From the NCBI GenBank assembly GCA_015068975.1, contig SVJM01000004.1:1-64000 (forward strand): a stretch of 64,000 bases of DNA. The letters are read 5' to 3'. The position numbers and the translations under genes are program-made. Each line of letters begins with the position of its first letter. Positions within the stretch are counted from its first letter, which is position 1. The notes beneath the pieces were generated by a model. It was not told the DNA's origin and made no database searches. It worked only from the letters and a program-made list of their open reading frames with translations. Shown one piece after another: positions 29,566 through 39,057 of the stretch. Source of the stretch: Oscillospiraceae bacterium. Its GTDB lineage: Bacteria; Bacillota; Clostridia; UMGS1810.

Positions 29566-30444
29566 ATGATAGCAAAAAATTTATTGTCAGATATTGGTTT
29601 TTCCGATGAAGATATAAAGGATTATCAATATTACAGAAGTATAGTCAGTGGAAAAATAGAAGAATATGCATACAACTATATGCACTCTGAGGACAGATTG
29701 ACAGACACCCTTGAGAAGGTGTCTTCGCTTAAAACAGACAAAATTCACGAATATACTGTACATCTTCTGTTTGTGCTTGAATGTACGGGATACCTTGAAG
29801 AACTTTATATAAAAAATAATATTTCTCTTGATATATTTGTCAATTCGATGAAAGATATTAAGTGCAAATTGAATGAATGCAGAATGGTCCACAATATCTT
29901 TGGTACATTTGTGGCAAGTTGGTATGGGGGATTTTTCAGAATGAACAGGTTTGCTTTTGGCAGACTGCAGTTTGATTTGTGTAAGCACGAAGGTGAAAGT
30001 GTAACAGTATCGGGACATACATTAAATGAAGGTGATTTCTATCTGGGATGTCATATACCTTCATCAGGTCCGCTCCTTCCCGAACTTGTTGAAGATTCTT
30101 TTAGAATGGCATACGATACATACAAAGACAGACTAAGTGGCAACACATTGTTTATAAAATGCGGTACATATCTTTTTTATCCGCCCTTTGAAAGTGTGTT
30201 CGGAGAAGAGTCAAATACTGTCAGATTTGCAAAGTGTTTTGAACTGACCCAAGTGAAACAGGGTGAAACATTCAACGATGCATGGAGGATATTTGGTGAA
30301 GATTATAGAGGAATTACATCAGGCTTAAAAAGAGAAACATCACTTCAAAAAAAGTTCATTTCTTATATTGATAATGACGGTACCTTTGGTTTGGGTATCG
30401 GATATGCTTTGTTTAACGGAAAAAGGATTATTACAAAAAGATAA
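29566..30444 (+). CDS. GNAT_C/NAT_N-type acyltransferase-like protein
   Basis: The 292-residue soluble protein resembles the acyltransferase-domain family made of an N-terminal helical NAT_N part (about 1-120) and a C-terminal GNAT-like part (about 125-285). Visible landmarks are the GRLQFDLC strand near 143, GCHIPSSGPLLPELVEDSFRMA near 164, and the THE-like strand replaced by IKCGTYLFYPPFESVF. The substrate is unknown. GGGAGG precedes the ATG. It has its own promoter and sits between the AraC regulator and the nitrilase-family gene. The family call is from memory of the pattern, not a search. Confidence 0.68.
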   Translation: MIAKNLLSDIGFSDEDIKDYQYYRSIVSGKIEEYAYNYMHSEDRLTDTLEKVSSLKTDKIHEYTVHLLFVLECTGYLEELYIKNNISLDIFVNSMKDIKCKLNECRMVHNIFGTFVASWYGGFFRMNRFAFGRLQFDLCKHEGESVTVSGHTLNEGDFYLGCHIPSSGPLLPELVEDSFRMAYDTYKDRLSGNTLFIKCGTYLFYPPFESVFGEESNTVRFAKCFELTQVKQGETFNDAWRIFGEDYRGITSGLKRETSLQKKFISYIDNDGTFGLGIGYALFNGKRIITKR

Positions 30445-30488
30445 AGGGTGAATATACTTTAAAGGAAATATGTCTATAGGAATTTTGA

Positions 30489-30517
30489 TTGACTGACTGT
30501 ATGAAAAGTGATATAAG
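30489..30517 (+). promoter_or_regulatory. Promoter of the carbon-nitrogen hydrolase gene
   Basis: TTGACT (30489-30494), a 17-base spacer and TATAAG (30512-30517) lie in the 168-base gap before 30613. Confidence 0.6.
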
Positions 30518-30612
30518 GTGCATAAATGACTATGAGACTTGAAGCTTGTAAATTGTACTTCGTGTATATAAGGCAATATTGCCGAATAGCTATGAAAAGG
30601 AGAGACAGATAA

Positions 30613-31422
30613 ATGTTAAGTGTAACTGTAATTCAACCAAAGTATTTCTCGGGAGAAAATCCTGATGAAAAAATATCTGAGTTTATCTTAAGAGAGTTGG
30701 AAAAAGTTCCGGAAGGCGGACTTATTGTAGCTCCCGAATATTCCAATGCAGGGGGGCTATCCGATGCGCAAAGTGAAATCAATGCAATGCCGCGTGCGGA
30801 AGTTATGTTAAAAAAAGCGTCAGAAATTGCAGAAAGAAAATCTGCGTATGTTGCAATAAATGTACTGGAGCGCCGAAATGAACAAATAAAGAACAGTACA
30901 TATTTGTTTGACAAAAAAGGGAAGGTTGCGTTTGTTTATGATAAGCAACATTTACCTCCTTCTGAAATAAAGCTGGGAGTATCAGCAGGAAATGGCTCAG
31001 GTAAGTGCCAGTGTCTTTGTGAACTGGACGGCATAAGATTTGCTTTTATGACCTGTTATGATGTGTATTTCAATGAGCAGATAGAGCACATTGCAAAAGA
31101 AAACGCAGATATTATTCTTATTCCCGGTTATCAGCGAGGAGAGCGTACCGATATCATTTGTGCACAAGCAAAGCTTACTGCATTCAGATGCAATGCATAT
31201 GTTGCAAGGTCTTCTTATTCTATGGACACTGATGAGAATGGCGGATGTTCAATGATTGTTGCTCCTGATGGAAAAATAATCAAAAACATTGGTAAGGATA
31301 TCGGAAGTATTTCAGCGACAATTGATCCTTTCGAAAAGTATATGCGTTCTGCAGGCTATGGAGAGGGTCTTGTGAAAAATAACGATTTCATATCCAACGG
31401 ACTGTGCCCTGAGGCATTTTAA
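30613..31422 (+). CDS. Carbon-nitrogen hydrolase (nitrilase superfamily)
   Basis: The 269-residue protein has the full Glu-Lys-Cys triad of the nitrilase superfamily: Glu42 in VAPEYSN, Lys111 in YDKQHLPP, and Cys148 in FMTCYDVYF. It would hydrolyse or condense an amide or carbamoyl substrate in the cytoplasm. Length fits the omega-amidase/carbamoylputrescine amidase class, but the substrate cannot be chosen. AAGGAGAG precedes the ATG. Confidence 0.93.
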   Translation: MLSVTVIQPKYFSGENPDEKISEFILRELEKVPEGGLIVAPEYSNAGGLSDAQSEINAMPRAEVMLKKASEIAERKSAYVAINVLERRNEQIKNSTYLFDKKGKVAFVYDKQHLPPSEIKLGVSAGNGSGKCQCLCELDGIRFAFMTCYDVYFNEQIEHIAKENADIILIPGYQRGERTDIICAQAKLTAFRCNAYVARSSYSMDTDENGGCSMIVAPDGKIIKNIGKDIGSISATIDPFEKYMRSAGYGEGLVKNNDFISNGLCPEAF

Positions 31423-31498
31423 GATACTATATGATATCTAAATTATTTTAATATGTGTTGGATATGTGACAAATGAAAAAAGATAAAGGATGAATACT

Positions 31499-32401
31499 AT
31501 GATTTTGTTAATGGTATTTACAGCTAATATATTTTGTTTTCTGATGACAGCAATTTTGTGGAATTTTGCCAGAAAAACAGAACAAAAGAAAATATCCCAC
31601 CTTGATTTGTCATTTATATCATTCATATCTGCGCTTATACTTACAACTGCTTCGGTTGTTGACGAAATGGTATCTCTTCATTGGTATATGTATGGCGTCA
31701 GCAATGTACTATTCTCAGTATGTATGGGTATATCGGGTTTCTTTTTTTCGCAATCGGTATTTGATGTATCGAAAAATGCAGGAAGCCTTAAAAGAAATGT
31801 GGTATCTTCTTCGGTGATGCTTATATTTGGTTTGATAAGCGTTTGGTTCGTTAAGTATCGTATCAGGATAACTTTATATATATGGATTTTAGCAATGAGT
31901 TATTTTGTACTTAAAACTATGTATGCTAAAATATCTGTGGACAACCTTACCCGTCTTCATAACCGTTATGGTATGGATGAAGAAATCCGTGAACAGCTTC
32001 AGCAGTATGCTAAAGACAAAAATGATTCCTTTTATCTGATAGTATGCGATTTGGATAATTTTAAGCATATAAATGACACTTGGGGACATCTTGAGGGGGA
32101 CAGAGCATTGATTCTCATTTCTTCCGCATTGCTTGAAGTATCGAAGGAATTTAACTCAAAAGTATTCAGAATCGGAGGAGACGAGTTTGTAATCATTACG
32201 GATAAATCTGATGAAGGACTTGCATACAGGATTACAGAGAGAATCAAAGAACAGCTTGATAAGATAGATTTCCGTGATGATTTTAGGATAAAGATTAGTA
32301 TGGGAGTTTCCCTCTATGACGGAAAAACTCGCATAAAGGACCTTCTTGAAAATGCTGATAAAAAGATGTACGAAGCAAAGATACTTGCAAAGGATTTATA
32401 A
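31499..32401 (+). CDS. Membrane-bound diguanylate cyclase (GGDEF)
   Basis: The ATG at 31499 is preferred over 31490 because AAAGGA is then at proper spacing; this gives 300 residues. About five to six hydrophobic helices (about 1-140) precede a GGDEF domain (about 145-300) with DNLTRLHNRYG, CDLDNFKHIND and the active site GGDEF beginning at Gly226. The allosteric RxxD I-site is replaced by residues EFNS, so product inhibition should be absent. It makes cyclic di-GMP. It is the first gene of a run with a nucleoside-hydrolase-like and a GH78-like gene (gaps of 9 and 2 bases). Confidence 0.93.
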   Translation: MILLMVFTANIFCFLMTAILWNFARKTEQKKISHLDLSFISFISALILTTASVVDEMVSLHWYMYGVSNVLFSVCMGISGFFFSQSVFDVSKNAGSLKRNVVSSSVMLIFGLISVWFVKYRIRITLYIWILAMSYFVLKTMYAKISVDNLTRLHNRYGMDEEIREQLQQYAKDKNDSFYLIVCDLDNFKHINDTWGHLEGDRALILISSALLEVSKEFNSKVFRIGGDEFVIITDKSDEGLAYRITERIKEQLDKIDFRDDFRIKISMGVSLYDGKTRIKDLLENADKKMYEAKILAKDL

Positions 32402-32410
32402 GGAGAAAAA

Positions 32411-33298
32411 ATGAGAACATTTATACTTGGTACAGACTGGTGGACAGACTGTGATGATGCAGTTGCATTAAGGATGCTTTTTAAAGCCCACAATGAAAAT
32501 AAAATCAAGCTTCTTGGTATTGGTATAAATGCCTGTATGGAGTATTCTGTCACATCTATGGAAGGCTTTATGAATCTTGAGGGCATATGTGACATTCCTC
32601 TCAGTATAGATATAAATGCTACAGACTTTGGAGGAAGACCACCATACCAGGAAAGGCTCTCCAAATATGCTGAAAAATACACTTCCAATAGTGATGTGGA
32701 AGATGCAGTAGAGATGTATCGCAGGATATTAAGCGAAATTGAGGGCAAAACTGAAATCATTGAAATAGGCTATCCTCAGGTCCTTGCAAATCTTTTGGAA
32801 AGTAAGCCTGATGATATATCAGACAAATTGGGATATGAGCTTGTCAAAGAAAAAGTCTCAAAGATATGGATGATGGCAGGCAAGTGGGATGAGGACAAAG
32901 GACTTGAAAACAATTTCAGGAGAAATCCTCGTTCAAGAGAAGCATCACACAGATTTCTTAAAGCCTGTCCCGTACCAATCACATTTCTCGGTTGGGAAGT
33001 AGGATATGATGTAATAACCGGTGGAAAGCTTTCGAAAGATGACCATTTGTATCAGGTGCTGTCTGATCACAAATCCTATGAGGGAAGAATGTCCTGGGAT
33101 CCTATGCTTATGTTACTTGCTCTGATTGGGGATGAAGAGAAGGCAGGCTATGATACAGTTACAGGTACAGCTTATGTAGATATTGATACAGGAGCAAACA
33201 GCTTTATAGTAGATCCATCAGGGCTTCATAAATATGTGATTAAGAAAAGAGAAAATGACTATTACAAGACAGAGATTGACTCTCTTCTGGAAAGGTAA
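32411..33298 (+). CDS. Nucleoside hydrolase-like protein (IUNH fold)
   Basis: The 295-residue protein begins with a metal-binding loop, DWWTDCDD (residues 9-16), aligned with the DTDPGIDD motif of inosine-uridine nucleoside hydrolases. The second Asp is Trp11, while an extra Asp13 replaces the glycine. Further landmarks are IWMMAGKW near 155 and the FRRNPRSREASHRFL segment near 173 that matches the family's substrate-binding helix. It may cleave an N- or O-ribosyl bond, or another sugar derivative, given its GH78-like neighbour. AAGGAG precedes the ATG. Middle gene of a three-gene operon. Confidence 0.82.
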   Translation: MRTFILGTDWWTDCDDAVALRMLFKAHNENKIKLLGIGINACMEYSVTSMEGFMNLEGICDIPLSIDINATDFGGRPPYQERLSKYAEKYTSNSDVEDAVEMYRRILSEIEGKTEIIEIGYPQVLANLLESKPDDISDKLGYELVKEKVSKIWMMAGKWDEDKGLENNFRRNPRSREASHRFLKACPVPITFLGWEVGYDVITGGKLSKDDHLYQVLSDHKSYEGRMSWDPMLMLLALIGDEEKAGYDTVTGTAYVDIDTGANSFIVDPSGLHKYVIKKRENDYYKTEIDSLLER

Positions 33299-33300
33299 CG

Positions 33301-35295
33301 ATGACATATATGAGAACTTTTACAGGTAAATGGATAACAAATAAGGATTTTTATGATTTAAAGCCAATAAATGTTTTTCATAAGGCAGAAGAACCATTTG
33401 AATATACACCAAGAGAAGAAATCCAGAATAAGCACATTCTCTTTCGTTGTGAATTTACACTGGATGATATAAATGGTACAAAAATATTTATTAGTGCAGA
33501 CGATTATTATAAGCTTTATATAAACGGAAAATTTGTATCTATGGGACCTTGTCCCGGATATAATTTTGAATACTATTACAACGAAATAGATATTTCTGAT
33601 TTTGTAACTGTGGGTAAAAATACCATTGCAGTACATACATATTATCAGGGACTTATAAACAGAGCATGGGTGTCAGGTGACGAAAGACATGGTCTTATAT
33701 TTGATATAGAAAACAATGATAAGGTGATTCTTTCAAGTTGCGAAAGTGTGAAGTGTAAATATCACACAGGTTTTTCTTCTCTTGGGCTTTTGGGGTATCA
33801 GACTGCATTCAGAGAGTGTTATGATGCAGGATGTGATGAGGCTGGTTTTGAAAAAGAGGATTTCGATGATTCAGACTGGGACAAATCATATATTAAGACA
33901 TATGATGATTATACACTTGTGCCTCAGCCGGTAAAACCACTTGTTGTATATAACAAAAAGCCTGTAATAAGCGAAAGAAAAGATAATAAGATATTTCTTG
34001 ATTTTGGTCAGGAAATGGTGGGATATCTTACATTTAAGGCAAAAGGCAAAAAGGGAAGTAAGATTACCCTTCATTTCTCTGAAGAATTAAATGATGACGG
34101 ATCTCCTCGCTATGAGTTAAGATGCAACTGCATCTACGAAGAAGAGATGATACTTTCAGGAAAAGAAGATATCTTAAATCAGTATGACTACAAAGCCTTC
34201 AGATATGCTGAGATTATATTTGATGAAGGCACAGAAATAGATAATGACAGTATAGAATTTATCGTAAGACATTATCCCTATGAAGAAAAGGTGTTCAATA
34301 TAAAGGATGAAAAACTTGCACCCATAGTAAAACTGTGCCTTGCCTCTGTTAAGTACGGTACACAGGAAGTATATATGGATTGCCCTACAAGAGAAAAAGG
34401 ACAGTATATATGCGACTGCGGACTTATCGGCTTAAGCCATATTGTGGCAACAGGGGATAATGCTATGTTTAAGAAATTTCTTTACAACATTGCATCATCG
34501 GATTTTATCTGCAAGGGTCTTATGACAGAAGCACCATGCTCACATATGCAGGAGATAGCAGATTATTCCCTGCAGTTTTCATTCTTTGTATGGAAATACT
34601 ATGAAATGACAGGTGACAAAGAAACCTTAAAGGATATGTTGCCTGTATGTGAAGGTGTATGGGAATACTTCAAAAAATATGAAACAAAAGAGGGACTTAT
34701 AGAAAGTGTTACAGAAAAGTGGAATATGGTTGACTGGCCAAAGAACTTAAGGGATGATTATGACTTCCCTATAGAAAAACCTATCGGACCGGGACTACAC
34801 AATGTAATCAATGCATTCTATATCGGACTTCTTGTTTACATTGACAAGATTTATGATGAACTTGGTATAGACAAAAAGACTGATGCAGAATCAAAGAAAA
34901 AAGCCTTTATCAATGCTTTTTACAATAAGGATACACATCTCTATAATGACAGTGAAAGTTCCACTCATTCTGCAATTCATTCAAATGTGTTGCCACTTCT
35001 TTTTGATATTATTCCTGATGATGAGTGTAAGGGAAATATCCTTAATATGATTGATGAAAAGAGACTTACCAAGTGCAATTTCTTTATGGGTGCATTTATG
35101 CTCTTTGCGTTGCAGAAAGAAGGAGAGAAGGAATTACTATACAATATCATAACTGATGAGAGAGCATGGGTAAATATGCTTAAGGAAGGTGCTACCACTA
35201 CCTTTGAAGCATGGGGTAAGGAGCAAAAATGGAATACATCATTGTGTCATCCTGTTGGAGCAATACCTCTGATATTTCTTGATGACATAAATTGA
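33301..35295 (+). CDS. GH78-like alpha-L-rhamnosidase family protein
   Basis: The 664-residue intracellular protein has N-terminal beta domains (about 1-330), including a jelly-roll carbohydrate-binding-like part near 45-120, and an (alpha/alpha)6 barrel (about 335-640). The GH78 active-site loop is present as DCPTREKGQYICD, keeping the three acidic positions Asp360, Glu365 and Asp372. A second catalytic Glu candidate is Glu636 in TTFEAW. This supports an active inverting glycosidase of the rhamnosidase type. No signal peptide is seen, so it would act on imported oligosaccharides. It closes the operon with the cyclase and nucleoside-hydrolase-like genes. Confidence 0.85.
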   Translation: MTYMRTFTGKWITNKDFYDLKPINVFHKAEEPFEYTPREEIQNKHILFRCEFTLDDINGTKIFISADDYYKLYINGKFVSMGPCPGYNFEYYYNEIDISDFVTVGKNTIAVHTYYQGLINRAWVSGDERHGLIFDIENNDKVILSSCESVKCKYHTGFSSLGLLGYQTAFRECYDAGCDEAGFEKEDFDDSDWDKSYIKTYDDYTLVPQPVKPLVVYNKKPVISERKDNKIFLDFGQEMVGYLTFKAKGKKGSKITLHFSEELNDDGSPRYELRCNCIYEEEMILSGKEDILNQYDYKAFRYAEIIFDEGTEIDNDSIEFIVRHYPYEEKVFNIKDEKLAPIVKLCLASVKYGTQEVYMDCPTREKGQYICDCGLIGLSHIVATGDNAMFKKFLYNIASSDFICKGLMTEAPCSHMQEIADYSLQFSFFVWKYYEMTGDKETLKDMLPVCEGVWEYFKKYETKEGLIESVTEKWNMVDWPKNLRDDYDFPIEKPIGPGLHNVINAFYIGLLVYIDKIYDELGIDKKTDAESKKKAFINAFYNKDTHLYNDSESSTHSAIHSNVLPLLFDIIPDDECKGNILNMIDEKRLTKCNFFMGAFMLFALQKEGEKELLYNIITDERAWVNMLKEGATTTFEAWGKEQKWNTSLCHPVGAIPLIFLDDIN

Positions 35296-35301
35296 CTTTT
35301 T

Positions 35302-35337
35302 GGGTTGTGACATAACAAATGTCGCAGCCCTTTTTTT
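35302..35337 (+). terminator. Terminator after the GH78-like gene
   Basis: GGGTTGTGACAT (35302-35313) pairs with ATGTCGCAGCCC (35319-35330) through G-U pairs and is followed by seven Ts. Confidence 0.92.
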
Positions 35338-35585
35338 GCTAAATTACAGAAAAACACTGGTTTAACTTGAAATAAAAGGCAATATTTTTGTAATATGTAG
35401 CGATATTTGAATATTTTTTGTTTTATTGTGTTGTATTGTAAATATATAACAAAAATAAACAACAAAAAATCATTTGTGCATATCAATATTTGAAAAGTAT
35501 TCGATATATTTGATAATATTTGCAAACTTTTGTTCAATTATTTAATATATACTTTAACTACAATATACATAAAAGGAGGAAGATT

Positions 35586-37886
35586 ATGAAAAAAGTAATT
35601 TGCTTATTTTTGACAATGATAATGATTGCTTCATCATTTGTATTCACAGCACTTGCAGATGATGGCATAAAAATCCTTATCGACGGTGAGAAAAAGACCT
35701 TTGATTCTATGCCGGTTATTGTTAATTCAAGAACACTTGTACCTATGCGTGGTATATTTGAAGCATTTCGTACAGTGATTGAATGGGATGATGCTTCAAA
35801 GACAGTATCTGCAAAAGCAAATGGGTCGGTTATTACTCTTAAAATCGGAGATGAAAATGCTGTAGTTAATGGCAAAACAATTCAGCTTGACTGTCCTGCT
35901 CAGATTATAAACGACCGAACAATGGTTCCTGTAAGATTTGTTGCAGAAACATTGGGGTGCAAGGTTGATTGGGATGACGGTACAAGAACAGTAATCATCA
36001 ATAAGGGGGATTACGATTTTGTTCGTCCCGGTATGAAGGCACTTGTAAGTGACGTGCATAGAAATGTTCCTACAGAATTTACAAAGTCAAATGATATGAA
36101 TGATATTCTTCATTTTGAAAAGCCTCCAATCGAAGAACAGGAAAAGGTATACAATGAGCTTAAGCCAAAGGGTGAAGTGGTTTGTGACAATGATGAGTTC
36201 CTTCAGGAATTCAGCGTAAAAGGTGCAGGACATGGTTCTTATGAAGTAGTTAATGTGGAAGGTCAATCCTTTGACAGGGCATTGAGAATTACAAGTAAAG
36301 CGGCTTTAAGCAATCCTGCTGATTTTATTGTAAAATCCACCGCTACTCCCGAAAAGGTTCCGGGCGAGGGAGTAAAAAAAGAGGATGCACTTCTTCTTGC
36401 ATTCCGTATGAGATGTGTTGATGGGGGTGACGAAACAGGAACAGCTAAAGTTCTTGTTCAGGTAGAGGAGCTTAAAACAGGAAAATTCAGAAAGGCAGTA
36501 TTTGATGTATGTTATGCAGGTAAGGATTGGGAAATGGTTTACTTCCCGTTTAAGCCGCAGGTAGACGCAACCTCAATAGGTATCAGAGCAGGTTACCATG
36601 CACAGACAGTAGAAATCGGAGGATTTGAGATCATCAACTTTGGTCCCGATTATGACAAGGGCTCACTTCCATCCACAGCAAACAACTTCCCCGAATTAAA
36701 GCCGGGAGCTAAGTGGAGAACAGAGGCTTTTGACAGAATAGAAAAGAACAGAAAAGGTGACTTCACAGTTGTAGTCAAGGACAAAAGCGGCAACGTTATC
36801 CCTGATGCAGATGTAGAGCTTGATATGTTTGAGCACGAGTTTCAGTTCGGTACAGCTATTAATGGTAATGTAAAAGCCAACGAGGAATATCATAAGGCTA
36901 TGAACAAAGAGTTCAACACTATTGTTCTTGAGCACAATATGAAATGGCATCCTTATGAAGAGAAGCCTTCGAGAGCTCAGAATCAGGTTGAGCTCGCAAT
37001 CAAGCATGGTATCAAATACGTAAGAGGCCATGCTATGATCTGGGAAAAGCCACAGGGCGGCAACAAGTCAGCCTGGATTACACCCAAAGAGCTTTTTGAA
37101 GAGCCAAATATTTCAAACAAAGAGCTTATAATGGAAAGATCAAAAAAACTTATCCACACAATGGCAAAGGACGAACACTTCTACAACGTGGTAACTGATT
37201 GGGACGTTGTAAATGAATGTATGGGTTATGATGCCTTCAGAAAGGTTCACGGAAACAGCCTTCTTAAATACTGGTTTGACGAAGCAAGAAAAGCTGTAAA
37301 CCCTGAAGCAGAGCTTTATTATAATGAATCCACCGGTATATGGCAGCCTGAATTCTGGGATATGCTTGATGTATTTGAAAAAGAAAATGTTGACTATGAC
37401 GGTATTGGCATCCAGTCGCATTATGATTGGTTTTTTAAGACACCGGTTGAAATGGTTGAATTCTATGATAAAATTGTAGAAAGGACAGGAAAGAGACTTA
37501 AAGCAACAGAATTTTCCTGTTCAATAAATGACCCGGTATTCCAGGCAAACTTTGTAAGAGATGCTATGATTGCCGTCTTTGCTGAAGAAAATATGGATGG
37601 CTTCCTTATGTGGGGGTTCTGGAATGGCTCACTTTATGCGGAGTTTTCACCAATGTACAATTATGACTGGACACTCAACGATGCAGGAAGAGTTTATGAA
37701 GATCTTGTTTACAATAAGTGGTGGACAAGAGATGCTAAGGCGAAAACAGACAGCGAAGGTAAAGCAACCATCAGAGGCTTCTACGGAGATTATGATGTAA
37801 AAGTGACTTGTAACGGTGCGGAAAAGAACCTTATGGCATCATTCCATAAAAATTACGAAAACGTACTTGAAATAATAGTAGAATAA
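35586..37886 (+). CDS. Secreted GH10 xylanase-like protein with stalk domain and CBM-like region
   Basis: The ATG at 35586 follows AAAGGAGG and gives 766 residues; the longer frame is rejected. Domains in order: signal peptide (about 1-24); copper-amine-oxidase-N-type stalk domain (about 26-142), with SRTLVPMRGIFEA and DRTMVPVRFVAETLG; a jelly-roll CBM-like region (about 190-345); an Ig-like segment; the GH10 barrel (about 410-690); and a C-terminal GFYGDYDVKV module. The acid/base is Glu544 in VVNECM and the nucleophile Glu642 in KATEFS. It likely cleaves beta-1,4-xylan outside the cell. There is no SLH or dockerin. Confidence 0.92.
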   Translation: MKKVICLFLTMIMIASSFVFTALADDGIKILIDGEKKTFDSMPVIVNSRTLVPMRGIFEAFRTVIEWDDASKTVSAKANGSVITLKIGDENAVVNGKTIQLDCPAQIINDRTMVPVRFVAETLGCKVDWDDGTRTVIINKGDYDFVRPGMKALVSDVHRNVPTEFTKSNDMNDILHFEKPPIEEQEKVYNELKPKGEVVCDNDEFLQEFSVKGAGHGSYEVVNVEGQSFDRALRITSKAALSNPADFIVKSTATPEKVPGEGVKKEDALLLAFRMRCVDGGDETGTAKVLVQVEELKTGKFRKAVFDVCYAGKDWEMVYFPFKPQVDATSIGIRAGYHAQTVEIGGFEIINFGPDYDKGSLPSTANNFPELKPGAKWRTEAFDRIEKNRKGDFTVVVKDKSGNVIPDADVELDMFEHEFQFGTAINGNVKANEEYHKAMNKEFNTIVLEHNMKWHPYEEKPSRAQNQVELAIKHGIKYVRGHAMIWEKPQGGNKSAWITPKELFEEPNISNKELIMERSKKLIHTMAKDEHFYNVVTDWDVVNECMGYDAFRKVHGNSLLKYWFDEARKAVNPEAELYYNESTGIWQPEFWDMLDVFEKENVDYDGIGIQSHYDWFFKTPVEMVEFYDKIVERTGKRLKATEFSCSINDPVFQANFVRDAMIAVFAEENMDGFLMWGFWNGSLYAEFSPMYNYDWTLNDAGRVYEDLVYNKWWTRDAKAKTDSEGKATIRGFYGDYDVKVTCNGAEKNLMASFHKNYENVLEIIVE

Positions 37887-37943
37887 ATAACCTTCAAAGG
37901 GTGGAGTTTTTTTAAGTATCATTAAGTTAAGAGTTTATCGGTC

Positions 37944-38031
37944 GTCATTCTGAGTGAAGACGGAGGCGAAGTTGAAGAATCTAAGAAATTTAAAGAGATC
38001 CTTCGATGGGCTTCTCTTACTCAGGATGACG
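37944..38031. repeat. REP-like dispersed repeat as an imperfect inverted pair
   Basis: The left unit starts GTCATTCTGAG at 37944 and reaches GAAGAATCT near 37981. The right unit runs AGATCCTTCG to CTCAGGATGAC, ending at 38031, and is its imperfect complement. The right unit matches the single unit at 220-254 in inverted form. The element could fold into a long hairpin downstream of the GH10 gene and may serve as its 3' end. Confidence 0.75.
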
Positions 38032-38091
38032 TTTCTCTTTTCATAATGATATTGGTTTTTAATATTTCCTTTACTTTTTGGCGAATTTGGG

Positions 38092-38120
38092 TTGCATTTA
38101 GCTTTGTTTGGTATTAAAAT
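38092..38120 (+). promoter_or_regulatory. Promoter of the ferritin-like/VIT1 gene
   Basis: TTGCAT (38092-38097), a 17-base spacer and TAAAAT (38115-38120) are 34 bases upstream of the start at 38155. Confidence 0.65.
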
Positions 38121-38154
38121 ATACACATAGTAATTTATACCTTGGGAGGAATTT

Positions 38155-39036
38155 ATGAATAAAATTATTTCTGCACAGGCAATGAAAATCATATCAAAGA
38201 TGCAACAGAATGAGCTTACAGAAAGTGTCATATACAGAGAGATTGCAAAATTTGCAAAAGGAGAAGAAAACAAAGAGACACTTCTGAGACTTTCTCAGGA
38301 AGAAAAAGCTCATTATGAAATATGGAAAAAGTATACAGGAAAAGAGCTTAAGCCTGAAAAGGGTAAGATATTTAAATTTAAGCTGATTGCACGTATTCTC
38401 GGATTTACATTTGCAGTGAAGCTTATGGAAAACGGAGAAGAACTTGCACAAAGTGAATACGATATTATTGCACAGGAAGTTGAGGAGAGTGTAAGCATAA
38501 GAAATCAGGAAGAAGAGCACGAAAAGGCACTTCTGGATATGCTTGATGAAGAGCGACTTCAGTATGTGGGAAGTATGGTTCTCGGTATGAATGATGCTCT
38601 GGTAGAGCTTACAGGCTCTCTTGCAGGCTTCACATTCGCTATGCAAAGCACACGACTTGTAGCATTGTCAGGGCTTATAATGGGTATATCTGCCACATTT
38701 TCTATGGCATCAAGTGAGTTTCTTGCCGCAAGAAACGAAGGAAGAAAAGATGCGCTTAAATCATGCTCATACACAGGTATAGCATATCTTATTACAGTGG
38801 CACTTCTTATTGCACCTTATCTTATCTTCGGTGACAGTCAGTGCTATGTGGCACTTGCTTCTATGATCGCAGTTGTTATCCTTATTATTGCAGGATTTAC
38901 TTATTACATATCAGTGGCAAAGGGCGAAAGATTCAGACCAAGATTTCTTGAAATGTCGTCAATAAGCATTTCTGTTGCAGTGCTTTCATTTATTGTTGGC
39001 ATACTTGCAAAGAGATTTCTTGGTGTAGAATTATAA
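38155..39036 (+). CDS. Ferritin-like/VIT1 fusion iron (or manganese) transporter
   Basis: The 293-residue protein fuses a rubrerythrin/ferritin-like helical domain (about 1-135) to a CCC1/VIT1 membrane domain (about 140-293) with about five helices. The first part has the metal-ligand type motifs YREIAKF, EEKAHYE and EEEHEKAL. The second starts with the VIT1-type VGSMVLGMNDALVELTGSLAG segment. This is the layout of MbfA-type exporters, in which the soluble domain binds Fe(II) and the membrane part expels it. It likely protects against excess iron. GGGAGG precedes the ATG. Confidence 0.9.
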   Translation: MNKIISAQAMKIISKMQQNELTESVIYREIAKFAKGEENKETLLRLSQEEKAHYEIWKKYTGKELKPEKGKIFKFKLIARILGFTFAVKLMENGEELAQSEYDIIAQEVEESVSIRNQEEEHEKALLDMLDEERLQYVGSMVLGMNDALVELTGSLAGFTFAMQSTRLVALSGLIMGISATFSMASSEFLAARNEGRKDALKSCSYTGIAYLITVALLIAPYLIFGDSQCYVALASMIAVVILIIAGFTYYISVAKGERFRPRFLEMSSISISVAVLSFIVGILAKRFLGVEL

Positions 39037-39057
39037 TAATGTGAAGGAGATATTTTT

